64,000 nt of DNA from Suttonella indologenes (GCF_900460215.1 NZ_UHIA01000004.1:1372001-1436000), one strand, 5' to 3'; positions 34,484 to 43,404 are shown, numbered from the stretch's first letter. Program-made: numbers and translations. Notes: generated by a model not told the origin, from the sequence alone.

Positions 34484-34581
34484 GTTTCAACACACGCACC
34501 CCTGCGGGGTGCGACCCAATTCCGCCGCGCCACTGGTTGCTGCCCCAAAGTTTCAACACACGCACCCCTGCGGGGTGCAAC
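34484..34581 (-). CRISPR. Remnant type I-C CRISPR array: two repeats, one spacer
   Basis: Two 32-base repeats (34484-34515 and 34550-34581) begin GTTTCAACACACGCACCCCT and end GCGGGGTGCGAC; the second has one change near its end (GCAAC). On the minus strand this is the known type I-C form, GTCGCACCCC to GTTGAAAC. The spacer is 34 bases (34516-34549). An IS982-family element begins 4 bases after the second repeat, so the array has been cut there. The orphan cas3 on the other side reads in the same direction. Confidence 0.88.
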
Positions 34582-34901
34582 TTAAATAACCTGAGTTCGG
34601 GATAAGCCACCTCTATTTAGCAGCCGCCAAAGCATTCTTCCCAAACATCTGCGGCTTATACGGAAACAAGCAATATGCTGTTAATCCAGAAATCAGATTC
34701 AACAAAAATCCCTTCTCTGAACGATGGCGAGTATATTCAATTTGGCATAGATTCTTTAACTGATCAAAAATTGTTTCAATAACACATCTTTGTTTTAACA
34801 ACCTTTTTTGTTCAGGACTTTGGGGCGGGGATTTCATATTCTTTTTCTTGCCTGTCAGTAAAGTGATGTTGTATCTCTTTTCTAAGCAATCGCTTAACTC
34901 T

Positions 34902-36223
34902 GATACCGCCCCATAAAGTGTGTCTGGTGAGAGGCAAAAGAAAAGGTCTCTCAAATTTTTGTAAGAATGTTTTAGCAAACGCAATCCAAAAAAGAGAGAA
35001 ACCCTATGAACAGTTTACAACTAAGCCCAAAGCAGCTACAAGAAATTTGTCATGATTTTACCAACAAGCCCAATGGCATCAATACGCTACTATCTATTAT
35101 GTTGAACAGCTTGATGAAAGCCGAGCGCAAGGACTTTTTAGTCTCAAATCATCGCCATGGTAATAAAGCTAATGGCTACCGAAGTCTACGCGGACTGGGT
35201 ATTGGTGAGCAGATTGAGTTAGCGATTCCTAGAGATCGTTTAGGACAATTTAAGCCTCTTCTGCTAGAAGTCATGCGTGAGCAGCAGGATATGCTGAATG
35301 AGCTGTGTTTTGAGTTATATGCCAACGGCTTAACTACCCGTCAGATCGAAGGCATTACTGAAAACATCTATGGTAAAAAGCTTTCCAAAAGCGCGGTATC
35401 ACGCATCACCGAAAGCCTGTATGAGGACATGAAAGCCTTTCGAGAACGACCGCTAGAGCCCCATTATCCCATCATCTATTTGGATGCCACCTACGTCAAA
35501 ACCAAACGTGAGACCGTCTCTAGCGAAGCGTACTATGTTGTGCTCGGCGTGAAGCTGGACAAAACCCGCGAGGTGCTCGGTATCTACAACGCCCCCACAG
35601 AATCTGCCAGCACTTGGGACAGCATCTGCCAAGACCTGAAAGAAAGAGGGATACAGCGCATTGAGTTAGCTATCATCGATGACTTGAAAGGGCTGGATCA
35701 GAGGATTGAAAAACACTTTGCCTGGCGCATACAAAAGTGCGTACTGCACCTGAAAAGACGCCTACTCAGTCAAAGCAAAACCAGCCATAGAGCGGAGCTG
35801 GCACAAGATTTAAAAGACGTCTTCTGTGTGGGCAAACATGACAGTTTATCGGCATCTACTGAACGTGCTAAAGCCTGTTATCAGAAATGGAAGAAATACT
35901 ACCCGCAAGCTCTTGCCATATTGGCTGATAAGGACAAGCTAAGCTACTATTTAACCTATCTGCATTATGAAAACGAGGTACAAAATATGATTTACACCAC
36001 CAATCAAATTGAGCAGTTGAACAAATCCTTTAAACGCACTTTAAAGATACGCAACAGCATGCCCAATGTAGATTCTGTATTAACGCTGATGAGTAAAACT
36101 GCTATTGATATGGGTGAAACAACTTACCGTTACCCATTGAGCCGTTTTGCAGATTCATTACTTTTTAGCTAAACTGCCTATGCTGACTTTCTTGCAAAAA
36201 GACACACTTTTTGGGACGGTATC
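34902..36223 (+). mobile_element. IS256-family insertion sequence with 8-bp target duplication
   Basis: The 1322-bp element starts GATACCGCCCCATAAAGTGT and ends with the complement of GATACCGTCCCAAAAAGTGT, giving inverted repeats of about 24 bases with few mismatches. TTAACTCT is present on both sides (34894-34901 and 36224-36231), an 8-base duplication as expected for IS256. It carries an apparently complete transposase, so it may still be mobile. Confidence 0.9.
35006..36172 (+). CDS. IS256-family (mutator type) transposase
   Basis: A 388-residue transposase of the mutator superfamily. It contains the catalytic Asp in IIYLDATYVKTKR, the second Asp region IELAIIDDLKGL, and the C-terminal signature TTNQIEQLNKSFKRTLKIRN with the catalytic Glu. 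Length matches the family (about 390-400). GAGAGAAACCCT precedes the ATG. It lies on the plus strand, opposite to the IS982 transposase it interrupts. Confidence 0.95.
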   Translation: MNSLQLSPKQLQEICHDFTNKPNGINTLLSIMLNSLMKAERKDFLVSNHRHGNKANGYRSLRGLGIGEQIELAIPRDRLGQFKPLLLEVMREQQDMLNELCFELYANGLTTRQIEGITENIYGKKLSKSAVSRITESLYEDMKAFRERPLEPHYPIIYLDATYVKTKRETVSSEAYYVVLGVKLDKTREVLGIYNAPTESASTWDSICQDLKERGIQRIELAIIDDLKGLDQRIEKHFAWRIQKCVLHLKRRLLSQSKTSHRAELAQDLKDVFCVGKHDSLSASTERAKACYQKWKKYYPQALAILADKDKLSYYLTYLHYENEVQNMIYTTNQIEQLNKSFKRTLKIRNSMPNVDSVLTLMSKTAIDMGETTYRYPLSRFADSLLFS

Positions 36224-36981
36224 TTAACTCTTTGCTGATATAGCCTCTATCCCCAACCAACAATCCAAACAGTTTGTTTGCCATTTGTCGTAAGCCTTTA
36301 CGGTCATCAACATTGCCTGGCGTTAGGCAGAAATTGACTAGCTCTCCTACATGATTAAACACTGCATGAAGTTTGAATCCATAGAACCAACCCATGCTGC
36401 TTTTGCCACGTTGAGCAATGTTTTTAAACACTTTATGCCTATGAATTCGACGATTGTGGCAAACAGATAAGATGGTGGAATCCACGATACTGATGCCTGT
36501 ACATTTCCCCATTTGAGTACTGAGAAAAACCAACATAGCAGGTAATGCACGTTGTGCTAATTCGATAAATCGATTGTAGCTTGGCATGGTGGGGAATGCT
36601 GTTTTCCAAATGGTTTTAATTTGCCATAGATAGTAGCTTTTGAAATCACGTATGCGGATATGGTGAAAATAGATCCATACGGTAATGATTTCGGAAGTAC
36701 TGATAGAGGCTTTTCGGTTTCTGCTGTTGGGTTTGCTGATGAGTGTGCGGTTAAAGTCTGCTTCAAATGTTTTACAAAAATCATCCACTTGGCAGAAAAG
36801 TGTTGTAAGATGTTCCATGTTAAAGGGCTTTTGTGATGGTTTGTTTTGTCAAAACAGTAGATTATCACAATTGCTCTTTATTTTTTAGTGGGGTGCTATC
36901 CCGAACTCAGGTTATCCAAAATACCCGACAAACCCAAATGCTCCGCTGTAATTAGCTTCCAATTAATTAAAATAAATTTCT

Positions 36982-39222
36982 TTAAAATACCAACCCCTCC
37001 GCCCTCAAAAACGTCGCATTCTCCCAAGAGAGCCCTGCCACAGGGTCATACAAATCCGTGCCAATCAAGGCATAAAATTGCTTGCCAAATTTAGGCTCGT
37101 TAATCGCTTCAATCCGTCCTGCTTTAAACAATTCCGCCAAAGCATTTTCTGGAATTTGCACGGTGTAGGGCTGAAGTCTACGCGAAATTCCGCCGATGTA
37201 TTCGGCATAACGCAAATTGTCTATCAGTTCTTCGGCTTCTTGATTAAACGGTATGATGACGGGGTACAAATGACTTTCAATCATGCGAAATTTTTCGGCA
37301 ATATTTTGAAATGGAAAATCGGTTTGACAAGCGTGAATTTCACTTAAAATCCCTTTTTTATCCAATTCATCGCCTTTCATTTCATACACCTGCGTAAAAT
37401 ACCAGTCCAATGCCTCTGGCGACAACAAATCATCGCCATGACTGCGTACCACCGAACGCATCACCGCAGACAATCCTTTGAGTTCAGGTGGCATTGTCCA
37501 TTTTTCCTCTGTGGCAAATACCGATACCACGCTATTTTCAGACTGTCTTTTACCCTCACGATTACAACGCCCAGCAGCCTGAACCACGCTGTCTAGCCCC
37601 GTCTCGGCACGCATGACCGCAGGAAAGTCCACGTCCACCCCTGCTTCTATGAGCGAAGTGGCAATCACACGACACGGACTGCCTTGTTTAAGCCGTTCAC
37701 AAATTTTCTCCAACATCAGCGTGCGATGTTTGGCACACATGAGCGTGGTCAGATGAAACACACCGTCCAAATCTTTGGCATCGTCATACAAAGAGCGGGC
37801 ATGACGGCGGTTATTGACAATGATGAGCAGTTGTTCGTTTTCAGCCAGTCTTTGCAATAATTGCTCATCGCTCTGCACGCCAATATGACGCACGGTCGTA
37901 CGGCGTAATTTGTCAAACAATTCATCAGGATTGGGGGCAAGTTCTCGGATATTTTCAAAGCCGTTATAAAAGCCTTGTTTGGCTTGAATGGCAGGCTGAG
38001 TGGCGGTACACAAAACCACGCTGCAACGGTAATTTTGTGCCAATTCTTCAATCGCCATCATAATCGGACGCAACAAATTAAGCGGTAACAACTGTGCTTC
38101 GTCCAAAATAATCACACTGCCTGAAATGTTGTGCAATTTACGACAGCGTGATGAACGATCAGCAAACAGGCTTTCAAAAAACTGCACCGCCGTCGTTACC
38201 ACAATCGGCATATCCCAATTTTCAGAAGCTCGGCGTAATTTATCTTGGCTGTCGCCTTTGTCTTCAAGCTGGCTGTCATCAAAATTGCTGTGATGTTCAA
38301 GCACCGCCTGTTCGCCCAATTCGCCAAAGGCTTTTTTAAATTCACGGGCATTTTGTTCAATGATGCTGGTAAACGGAATTACATAAATGACCCGCCGTAA
38401 TTCATGCACTTTGGCGTGTTCCAATGCAAACGCCATAGATGTGAATGTTTTACCGCCGCCAGTCGGCACGGTTAAAGAAAACAAGCCTTTTTCTTGTGTG
38501 GATTGTAAAATGGCGTGGTCTAAAATTTGCGTGCGTAATTGATAGAGTTCGGAAAATTTTTCAGGCTGCCTGAATGTTTGAATATATTGATTAAATTGGG
38601 TATGAAGTTCGCTTAACGCAGGATAATTACCCCGTTGAATGGGTTTATTTTGATGTATGACATAAAATTTTTCGGTATCCAAAAAATCAGCGTCCACCAA
38701 ACATGAATAAATCATGCGGGTAAAAAATGAATATGAGAAATACGGGTGTTTTTTTGAAGGTTTAAATTGATTGGGCGATTTAATGCTGTCGGGCAAATGG
38801 ATTTCTTGTTGCCAAGTATTTTCCAGTTTGGGAATTTGATTACCAAATTGTTCGGATAATCTATCGATTAAAGTGCCACGACCATTGCCCTGTTTTGCCC
38901 CATTTGCCAAACCCGCATGATGCCCTGCAATGCAAAACGCCATCATTTTTCCGATGGGATTGTTCCATTTTTCTAGGGCAATTTTGGCACCTGCGGTAGA
39001 ATGATTGACCTTTCTACCACCATGCAAACGCTCTTGATAAGGCAAACTGTATTTGCCCAAATCGTGTAATAAACCGGTGTAGTAAGCAATGTCTTGGGCG
39101 TTAAAATGATAAGCAAATTGGGAGGCCATTTCACCAACTTGATGAAGATGACTGTCTAAAGTTTGCCAAAGATTTTCAGACTGTTTTTCAAGAGAGTGTG
39201 CATAAAAATTCATAACAGGCAT
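36982..39222 (-). CDS. cas3: Orphan type I-C Cas3 nuclease-helicase
   Basis: A 746-residue protein that would unwind and degrade target DNA after recognition by Cascade. The N-terminal HD nuclease has His-Asp at 53-54 (GLLHDLGKYS), NHSTAG near 74 and GHHAG (100-104). The helicase has Walker A TGGGKT, the DEAQ box (VIILDEAQLLP), motif III TAT and motif VI QAAGRCNREGKR. No frameshift is seen. No cas5, cas8c, cas7, cas4, cas1 or cas2 is present on either side: IS982 follows downstream and typA lies upstream. A Kingella-type uptake word lies in the coding sequence, suggesting transfer. Confidence 0.93.
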   Translation of the reverse strand: MPVMNFYAHSLEKQSENLWQTLDSHLHQVGEMASQFAYHFNAQDIAYYTGLLHDLGKYSLPYQERLHGGRKVNHSTAGAKIALEKWNNPIGKMMAFCIAGHHAGLANGAKQGNGRGTLIDRLSEQFGNQIPKLENTWQQEIHLPDSIKSPNQFKPSKKHPYFSYSFFTRMIYSCLVDADFLDTEKFYVIHQNKPIQRGNYPALSELHTQFNQYIQTFRQPEKFSELYQLRTQILDHAILQSTQEKGLFSLTVPTGGGKTFTSMAFALEHAKVHELRRVIYVIPFTSIIEQNAREFKKAFGELGEQAVLEHHSNFDDSQLEDKGDSQDKLRRASENWDMPIVVTTAVQFFESLFADRSSRCRKLHNISGSVIILDEAQLLPLNLLRPIMMAIEELAQNYRCSVVLCTATQPAIQAKQGFYNGFENIRELAPNPDELFDKLRRTTVRHIGVQSDEQLLQRLAENEQLLIIVNNRRHARSLYDDAKDLDGVFHLTTLMCAKHRTLMLEKICERLKQGSPCRVIATSLIEAGVDVDFPAVMRAETGLDSVVQAAGRCNREGKRQSENSVVSVFATEEKWTMPPELKGLSAVMRSVVRSHGDDLLSPEALDWYFTQVYEMKGDELDKKGILSEIHACQTDFPFQNIAEKFRMIESHLYPVIIPFNQEAEELIDNLRYAEYIGGISRRLQPYTVQIPENALAELFKAGRIEAINEPKFGKQFYALIGTDLYDPVAGLSWENATFLRAEGLVF
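38560..38571 (-). other. Kingella-type DNA uptake sequence inside cas3
   Basis: Exact AGGCAGCCTGAA on the cas3 coding strand, within the near-palindrome TTCAGGCTGCCTGAA. It is the only copy I saw outside the valS segment. Confidence 0.7.
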
Positions 39223-39386
39223 TGAAAGAAATTAATAAATGAATCTATTACTGATGATAAACCTTTTACTTTCATAACATATTAAATTGAGGAAGAATTG
39301 ATAAGCAAGTGCAACACATTTTACTTCTTCCCTCTTGTCTATTAAATGTAGCACTTCTCGACTAATCCGAGTTTATGACAATAGAA

Positions 39387-39404
39387 AAGCGCCCGAAGGC
39401 GCTT
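39387..39404 (-). terminator. Terminator after typA
   Basis: AAGCGCC and GGCGCTT pair around CGAA. On the minus strand, the direction of typA, a short T-rich stretch follows. It is about 11 bases beyond the typA stop codon. Confidence 0.75.
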
Positions 39405-39414
39405 GGAAAGACTA

Positions 39415-41241
39415 TTATTTTTTACCTGCTCGTTTGCGTTCGTTTTCGGTTAATAATTTTTTCCGAATACGAATGGATTGCGGCGTCACTTCGACTAATT
39501 CGTCTTCGTCAATAAACTCTAAAGCCTGCTCTAAAGTATTGCGAATCGGCGGTGTTAAAATCAGGTTTTCATCGCTGCCTGCCGCGCGGATATTCGTCAA
39601 TTGCTTCGCTTTGAGCGGATTGACCACCAAATCATTGTCGCGACTGTGAATGCCGATGACCATGCCTTCGTACACTTCATCGCCATGCCCGATAAACAAA
39701 CGTCCGCGGTCTTGCAAATTAAACAAAGCATAGGCCAATGCCTTACCGGCCGCCATTGCAATCAATACGCCGTTATGCCGTGTTTTACCCAAACCCTCTT
39801 TAATCGGTCCGTAATGGTCGAAGGTTTGGAATTTCAAGCCTGAGCCGGAAGTCATGGTCATAAATTCGGTTTGAAAGCCAATCAGTCCGCGCGTCGGGAT
39901 AATATATTCCAAGCGCACTCGTCCTTTGCCGTCGGGAATCATGTTTTGCAGCTCGCCTTTGCGCTGCCCCATACGCTCCATGACAGCACCCTGATGCGGC
40001 TCATCAACATCCAGCACCACAAATTCATAAGGCTCTTGCTTTTGTCCGTCGATTTCTTTGAAAATCACTTCCGGACGCGATACGCCCAATTCATAACCTT
40101 CACGGCGCATGGTTTCAATTAAGACTGACAAATGCAATTCGCCGCGCCCCGATACTTTAAATTTATCGGGATCATCCATCTGCTCGACACGCAAAGCCAC
40201 GTTATGAATCAGCTCGCGATCCAAACGTTCTTGGATTTGGCGCGAGGTAACGAATTTGCCTTCACGCCCGGCAAAAGGTGAGGTATTGACTTGGAAAGTC
40301 ATGCTCATGGTCGGTTCATCGACATCCAAACTGGGCAAGGCTTCCACATGGTTGGGATCGCAGAGCGTATCGGAAATATACAAAGGATCGATACCTGTAA
40401 AAGAAATAATATCGCCGGCGGCGGCTTCTTCCACTTCTACTTTTTCAAGCCCTAAGAATTTGAAGATTTGCAAAATACGCCCGCTGCGCACCTCGCCTTC
40501 GCGACCAATGATTTTTACCGGCGTATTTTTGCGCACCCGACCGCGCTCGATTTTGCCGACGCCGATAACGCCCGTATAACTGGAATAATCCAATGAAGAG
40601 ACCTGCAAACGGAAAGGCGCTTCGCGGTCAACCTGCGGCGCTTTAACATGATTGACAATCGCTTCAAAAAGATAAGTCATATCGCCTTCGCGGATATCGG
40701 CATTATCGCCGGCATAGCCGTTCAAACCCGAAGCATAGACAATCGGGAAATCCAATTGCTCATCAGTCGCGCCCAAGCGGTCAAACAAATCGAAAGTTTC
40801 ATCTAATACCCAATCGGCACGTGCGCCGGGGCGGTCGATTTTATTAATCACAACAATGGGATTTAAACCCATATCAAAGGCTTTTTGCGTTACAAAACGC
40901 GTTTGCGGCATCGGACCGTCCATCGCATCGACCAAAAGCAAAACGCAATCCACCATTGATAAAACGCGCTCTACTTCGCCGCCGAAATCCGCATGTCCCG
41001 GCGTATCCACGATATTGATTTGATGGTCTTTCCAGCGAATCGCGGTATTCTTCGCCATAATGGTAATGCCGCGCTCGCGCTCCAAATCCATCGAATCCAT
41101 CATACGTTCATGCACTTCCGCGCGCTCGGCAAGCGTATCGGATTGGCGGATTAATTGATCGACTAAAGTGGTTTTGCCATGGTCGACGTGCGCGACAATG
41201 GCGATATTACGAATCTTAGAAACGTCTTGGTTATTGCTCAC
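39415..41241 (-). CDS. typA: GTPase TypA/BipA
   Basis: A 608-residue translational GTPase of the EF-G type that binds ribosomes and aids 50S assembly and stress growth. G1 (AHVDHGKTTL), G3 (DTPGHADFGGEVER) and G4 (NKID) are present. The domain series ends with the BipA-specific C-terminal domain (RRFKP-type region replaced by GLIGFQTEFMTMTSG) and a basic tail. Length matches the family (about 605). It is a single gene between the cas3 remnant and the tRNA cluster. Confidence 0.96.
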   Translation of the reverse strand: MSNNQDVSKIRNIAIVAHVDHGKTTLVDQLIRQSDTLAERAEVHERMMDSMDLERERGITIMAKNTAIRWKDHQINIVDTPGHADFGGEVERVLSMVDCVLLLVDAMDGPMPQTRFVTQKAFDMGLNPIVVINKIDRPGARADWVLDETFDLFDRLGATDEQLDFPIVYASGLNGYAGDNADIREGDMTYLFEAIVNHVKAPQVDREAPFRLQVSSLDYSSYTGVIGVGKIERGRVRKNTPVKIIGREGEVRSGRILQIFKFLGLEKVEVEEAAAGDIISFTGIDPLYISDTLCDPNHVEALPSLDVDEPTMSMTFQVNTSPFAGREGKFVTSRQIQERLDRELIHNVALRVEQMDDPDKFKVSGRGELHLSVLIETMRREGYELGVSRPEVIFKEIDGQKQEPYEFVVLDVDEPHQGAVMERMGQRKGELQNMIPDGKGRVRLEYIIPTRGLIGFQTEFMTMTSGSGLKFQTFDHYGPIKEGLGKTRHNGVLIAMAAGKALAYALFNLQDRGRLFIGHGDEVYEGMVIGIHSRDNDLVVNPLKAKQLTNIRAAGSDENLILTPPIRNTLEQALEFIDEDELVEVTPQSIRIRKKLLTENERKRAGKK

Positions 41242-41445
41242 AAAATTTATCCGAAATTAAAGAAAAACGGCGCGCATTATAATGTTAGCCATGCGAATTA
41301 GCGAATGTTTTTCCAACGACCGGCTAAATTGTCATTATTGGCATCAAATGCGCCGATAAAAAGATGACATCAGGGAAAAGCAAAAAACCGATGCTATGAA
41401 AAACAATTCACTATAAAATTAATGCTGTTTTTTTCTCCTCCGCAG

Positions 41446-41473
41446 TTGCGCTTTCATCAGAAATCACTATAAT
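41446..41473 (+). promoter_or_regulatory. Promoter of the first tRNA-Val/tRNA-Asp unit
   Basis: TTGCGC (41446-41451) and TATAAT (41468-41473) are separated by 16 bases. A GCGCC discriminator follows the -10 element, typical of stable-RNA promoters under stringent control. Confidence 0.75.
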
Positions 41474-41495
41474 GCGCCTCTCTCGATAAGAGAAC

Positions 41496-41571
41496 GGATG
41501 CTTAGCTCAGTTGGTAGAGCATCGCCCTTACAAGGCGAGGGTCATAGGTTCGAGTCCTATAGCATCCACCA
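41496..41571 (+). tRNA. tRNA-Val (anticodon TAC)
   Basis: A 76-base tRNA with encoded CCA. The acceptor stem pairs GGATGCT with AGCATCC. The anticodon loop reads CTTACAA, anticodon TAC, for GUA/GUG codons. The T loop is TTCGAGT. Confidence 0.95.
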
Positions 41572-41575
41572 CTGC

Positions 41576-41652
41576 GGAGTGGTAGTTCAGTTGGTTAGAA
41601 TACCTGCCTGTCACGCAGGGGGTCGCGGGTTCGAGCCCCGTCCATTCCGCCA
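41576..41652 (+). tRNA. tRNA-Asp (anticodon GTC)
   Basis: A 77-base tRNA with encoded CCA. GGAGTGG pairs with CCATTCC, the discriminator is G and the anticodon GTC lies in CTGTCAC. It follows tRNA-Val by 4 bases, so both come from one transcript. Confidence 0.95.
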
Positions 41653-41659
41653 TATTTCT

Positions 41660-41688
41660 AAAAACCGCTCATAAGCGGTTTTTATTTT
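41660..41688 (+). terminator. Terminator of the first tRNA unit
   Basis: AAAACCGCTCATAAGCGGTTTTTATTTT: a hairpin with CCGCT and AGCGG in its stem and a T-rich tail, just after tRNA-Asp. Confidence 0.85.
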
Positions 41689-41713
41689 GCATAGAAATTT
41701 TTGCATCAGATTC

Positions 41714-41741
41714 TTGCAGTCCGGGCAAAAATGACTATAAT
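41714..41741 (+). promoter_or_regulatory. Promoter of the second tRNA-Val/tRNA-Asp unit
   Basis: TTGCAG (41714-41719) and TATAAT (41736-41741) with a 16-base spacer, followed by the same GCGCC discriminator as the first unit. From the -10 element onward the two units are nearly identical. Confidence 0.75.
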
Positions 41742-41763
41742 GCGCCTTTCTCGATAAGAGAAC

Positions 41764-41839
41764 GGATGCTTAGCTCAGTTGGTAGAGCATCGCCCTTACA
41801 AGGCGAGGGTCATAGGTTCGAGTCCTATAGCATCCACCA
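41764..41839 (+). tRNA. tRNA-Val (anticodon TAC), second copy
   Basis: Identical to the tRNA at 41496-41571 over all 76 bases as far as I can read. Confidence 0.95.
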
Positions 41840-41843
41840 CTGC

Positions 41844-41920
41844 GGAGTGGTAGTTCAGTTGGTTAGAATACCTGCCTGTCACGCAGGGGGTCGCGGGTTC
41901 GAGCCCCGTCCATTCCGCCA
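41844..41920 (+). tRNA. tRNA-Asp (anticodon GTC), second copy
   Basis: Identical to the tRNA at 41576-41652 over 77 bases as far as I can read. It completes the duplicated unit. Confidence 0.95.
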
Positions 41921-41925
41921 TTTTC

Positions 41926-41955
41926 CTAAAAGTCGCTAAGAAGCGGCTTTTATTT
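41926..41955 (+). terminator. Terminator of the second tRNA unit
   Basis: AAAAGTCGCTAAGAAGCGGCTTTTATTTT: an imperfect hairpin with a T-rich tail. It differs from the first unit's terminator, so the duplication ended near the tRNA-Asp 3' end or the flank has since drifted. Confidence 0.75.
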
Positions 41956-42036
41956 TGCCTATTCCCTGTCAAATGCTGGCGCTTAGCGCCCTCTTCCCCT
42001 ATCATGACTTCTTTTTTCATGCTGTGAAAGATACCG

Positions 42037-43404
42037 ATGCCAAGCACCAAAAACATCCTCTTAATTGCTCTTGCCAGCTTATTAAGCGCTTGCGCCAAGC
42101 TCTCTTACCAACCTATTCCGACAATCGAGCAGATTGATCATCAAAAAGGCTATCGTCTCAGACAGGCTTTAGACCGGCAGCAGAATCAGGAAGATTTATT
42201 TGTCGTCTTAACGCTTTCCGGCGGCGGCAGTCGGGCGGCAGCATTAGGCTACGGGGTATTAGAAGCCTTGGCACAACAAAATATTGCATTAAACGGTCGC
42301 CAAAGCAATCTGCTGGAAGAAATCGATTTGGTTTATGGCATTTCCGGCGGTTCCGTATTGGCGATGTATTTCGCGCTGCATGGCAAAGATACGATTCCGC
42401 AATTTTTACAGCGTTTTCTCGCCCATAATTTTCAAGACACGCTGATTGAAAAAGTGTTCTCTCTCGCCAATGTGGCGCGCCTGACCTCGCCCGAATTCGG
42501 ACGCGGCGATTTATTGCAAGAAGAATTTGAAAACAGTCTGTTCGGTGAGGCGACTTTTGCCGATTTAGCCCGGCGGCGCGGGCCTTTCGCCGTTATTTCC
42601 GCCACCGATATGACTCAAGGCATTCAAATAGACTTTACCCAAGAATTTTTCGACTGGCTGTGCGTGGATTTATCCGCCTTACCGATTGCGCGCGCCGTTG
42701 CCGCCTCTAGCGCCGTACCGCTGGTATTTAGTCCGATTACACTGAACAATCACGGCGGACAATGCGGCAATCCGCAGCAATACAGCGAGTTACTGGCAAA
42801 AAATACGGAAGAACATTCGGAACAAGCCAAAATTCGCAATGATATGCTCACCCAGTTCCAATCTTATCAGGAGAGCCAAAAGCGCCCTTATCTCCATCTT
42901 TTAGACGGCGGTTTGACGGGCAATTTAGGCTTGCGCTCCATGCAGACCATCGTCAATCTCAGCGGCGGTAATGAAAAAAATCTCTATATGCAGCTGACTA
43001 AGGGGCGCGCCAATCGCATTGTGCTGATTAATGTTAATGCGCAAAATCAAATCGACAGCGATATCGATCAATCCCCTGCCGTACCGGGTTTTCAAGACTC
43101 GCTCAATGCGATTATCAATATCCCGATTGACCAATCCTCCGCCGATGCCATTCGGCAAATGCGTCTAATAGTCGATGAATGGAATCAAGCCGAACACCGC
43201 GACCAACAAGGGCGAAAAATCTCCCTGCATTTCATCGAATTGTCATTAAAAGATCTTGCCGATGAAACATTACGCCATCAAGTATTAAATATACCCACCA
43301 GTTTTGCTTTACCGGGAAAAGATGTCAATGCACTACGTCAAGCGGCAACGGAATTACTCAAACAGTCATCAGACTATCAATCCCTTATTGAGCAATTACG
43401 CTAG
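42037..43404 (+). CDS. Patatin-like phospholipase, lipoprotein
   Basis: A 455-residue protein with a lipoprotein signal peptide (lipobox LSAC, Cys at 19). The patatin domain has the oxyanion motif GGGSR (62-66), the nucleophile Ser103 in GISGGS, and the dyad Asp near 290 in LLDGGLTGN. Patatin proteins hydrolyse the acyl chains of phospholipids or other lipids. Export as a lipoprotein suggests action on envelope lipids. It follows the second tRNA unit as a single gene; the longer C-terminal region (about 330-455) is not recognised. Confidence 0.88.
   Translation: MPSTKNILLIALASLLSACAKLSYQPIPTIEQIDHQKGYRLRQALDRQQNQEDLFVVLTLSGGGSRAAALGYGVLEALAQQNIALNGRQSNLLEEIDLVYGISGGSVLAMYFALHGKDTIPQFLQRFLAHNFQDTLIEKVFSLANVARLTSPEFGRGDLLQEEFENSLFGEATFADLARRRGPFAVISATDMTQGIQIDFTQEFFDWLCVDLSALPIARAVAASSAVPLVFSPITLNNHGGQCGNPQQYSELLAKNTEEHSEQAKIRNDMLTQFQSYQESQKRPYLHLLDGGLTGNLGLRSMQTIVNLSGGNEKNLYMQLTKGRANRIVLINVNAQNQIDSDIDQSPAVPGFQDSLNAIINIPIDQSSADAIRQMRLIVDEWNQAEHRDQQGRKISLHFIELSLKDLADETLRHQVLNIPTSFALPGKDVNALRQAATELLKQSSDYQSLIEQLR

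Larger units (their letters stand above)
34613..36818 (-). pseudogene. IS982-family transposase split by an IS256-family insertion
   Basis: The N-terminal part (36818 to about 36224) ends in VGDRGYISKEL. The C-terminal part (34901-34613) resumes with ELSDCLEKRYN and contains the family motif KQRCVIETIFDQLKN and the tail HRSEKGFLLNLISGL. Removing the inserted element and one copy of the 8-base duplication restores one uninterrupted frame of about 291 residues with SKELSDCLEK across the joint. The gene was therefore intact until the IS256-family element landed. Confidence 0.88.
34586..36915 (-). mobile_element. IS982-family insertion sequence, interrupted by IS256-family element
   Basis: Terminal inverted repeats are 19-base ATAACCTGAGTTCGGGATA at the left (34586-34604) and its complement at the right (36897-36915). 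Without the nested IS256 element the IS982 copy would be about 1 kb. I could not find a convincing target duplication around it, which would fit a deletion joining the cas3 side to the array side. Confidence 0.85.

Noticed and set aside
34586..36915. Hidden cas genes within the IS region
   Set aside because: All coding capacity there belongs to the IS982-family and IS256-family transposases.
37575..37586. Another uptake word in cas3 (GCAGCCTGAA)
   Set aside because: Only 10 of 12 bases match and it encodes part of the conserved helicase motif VI region.
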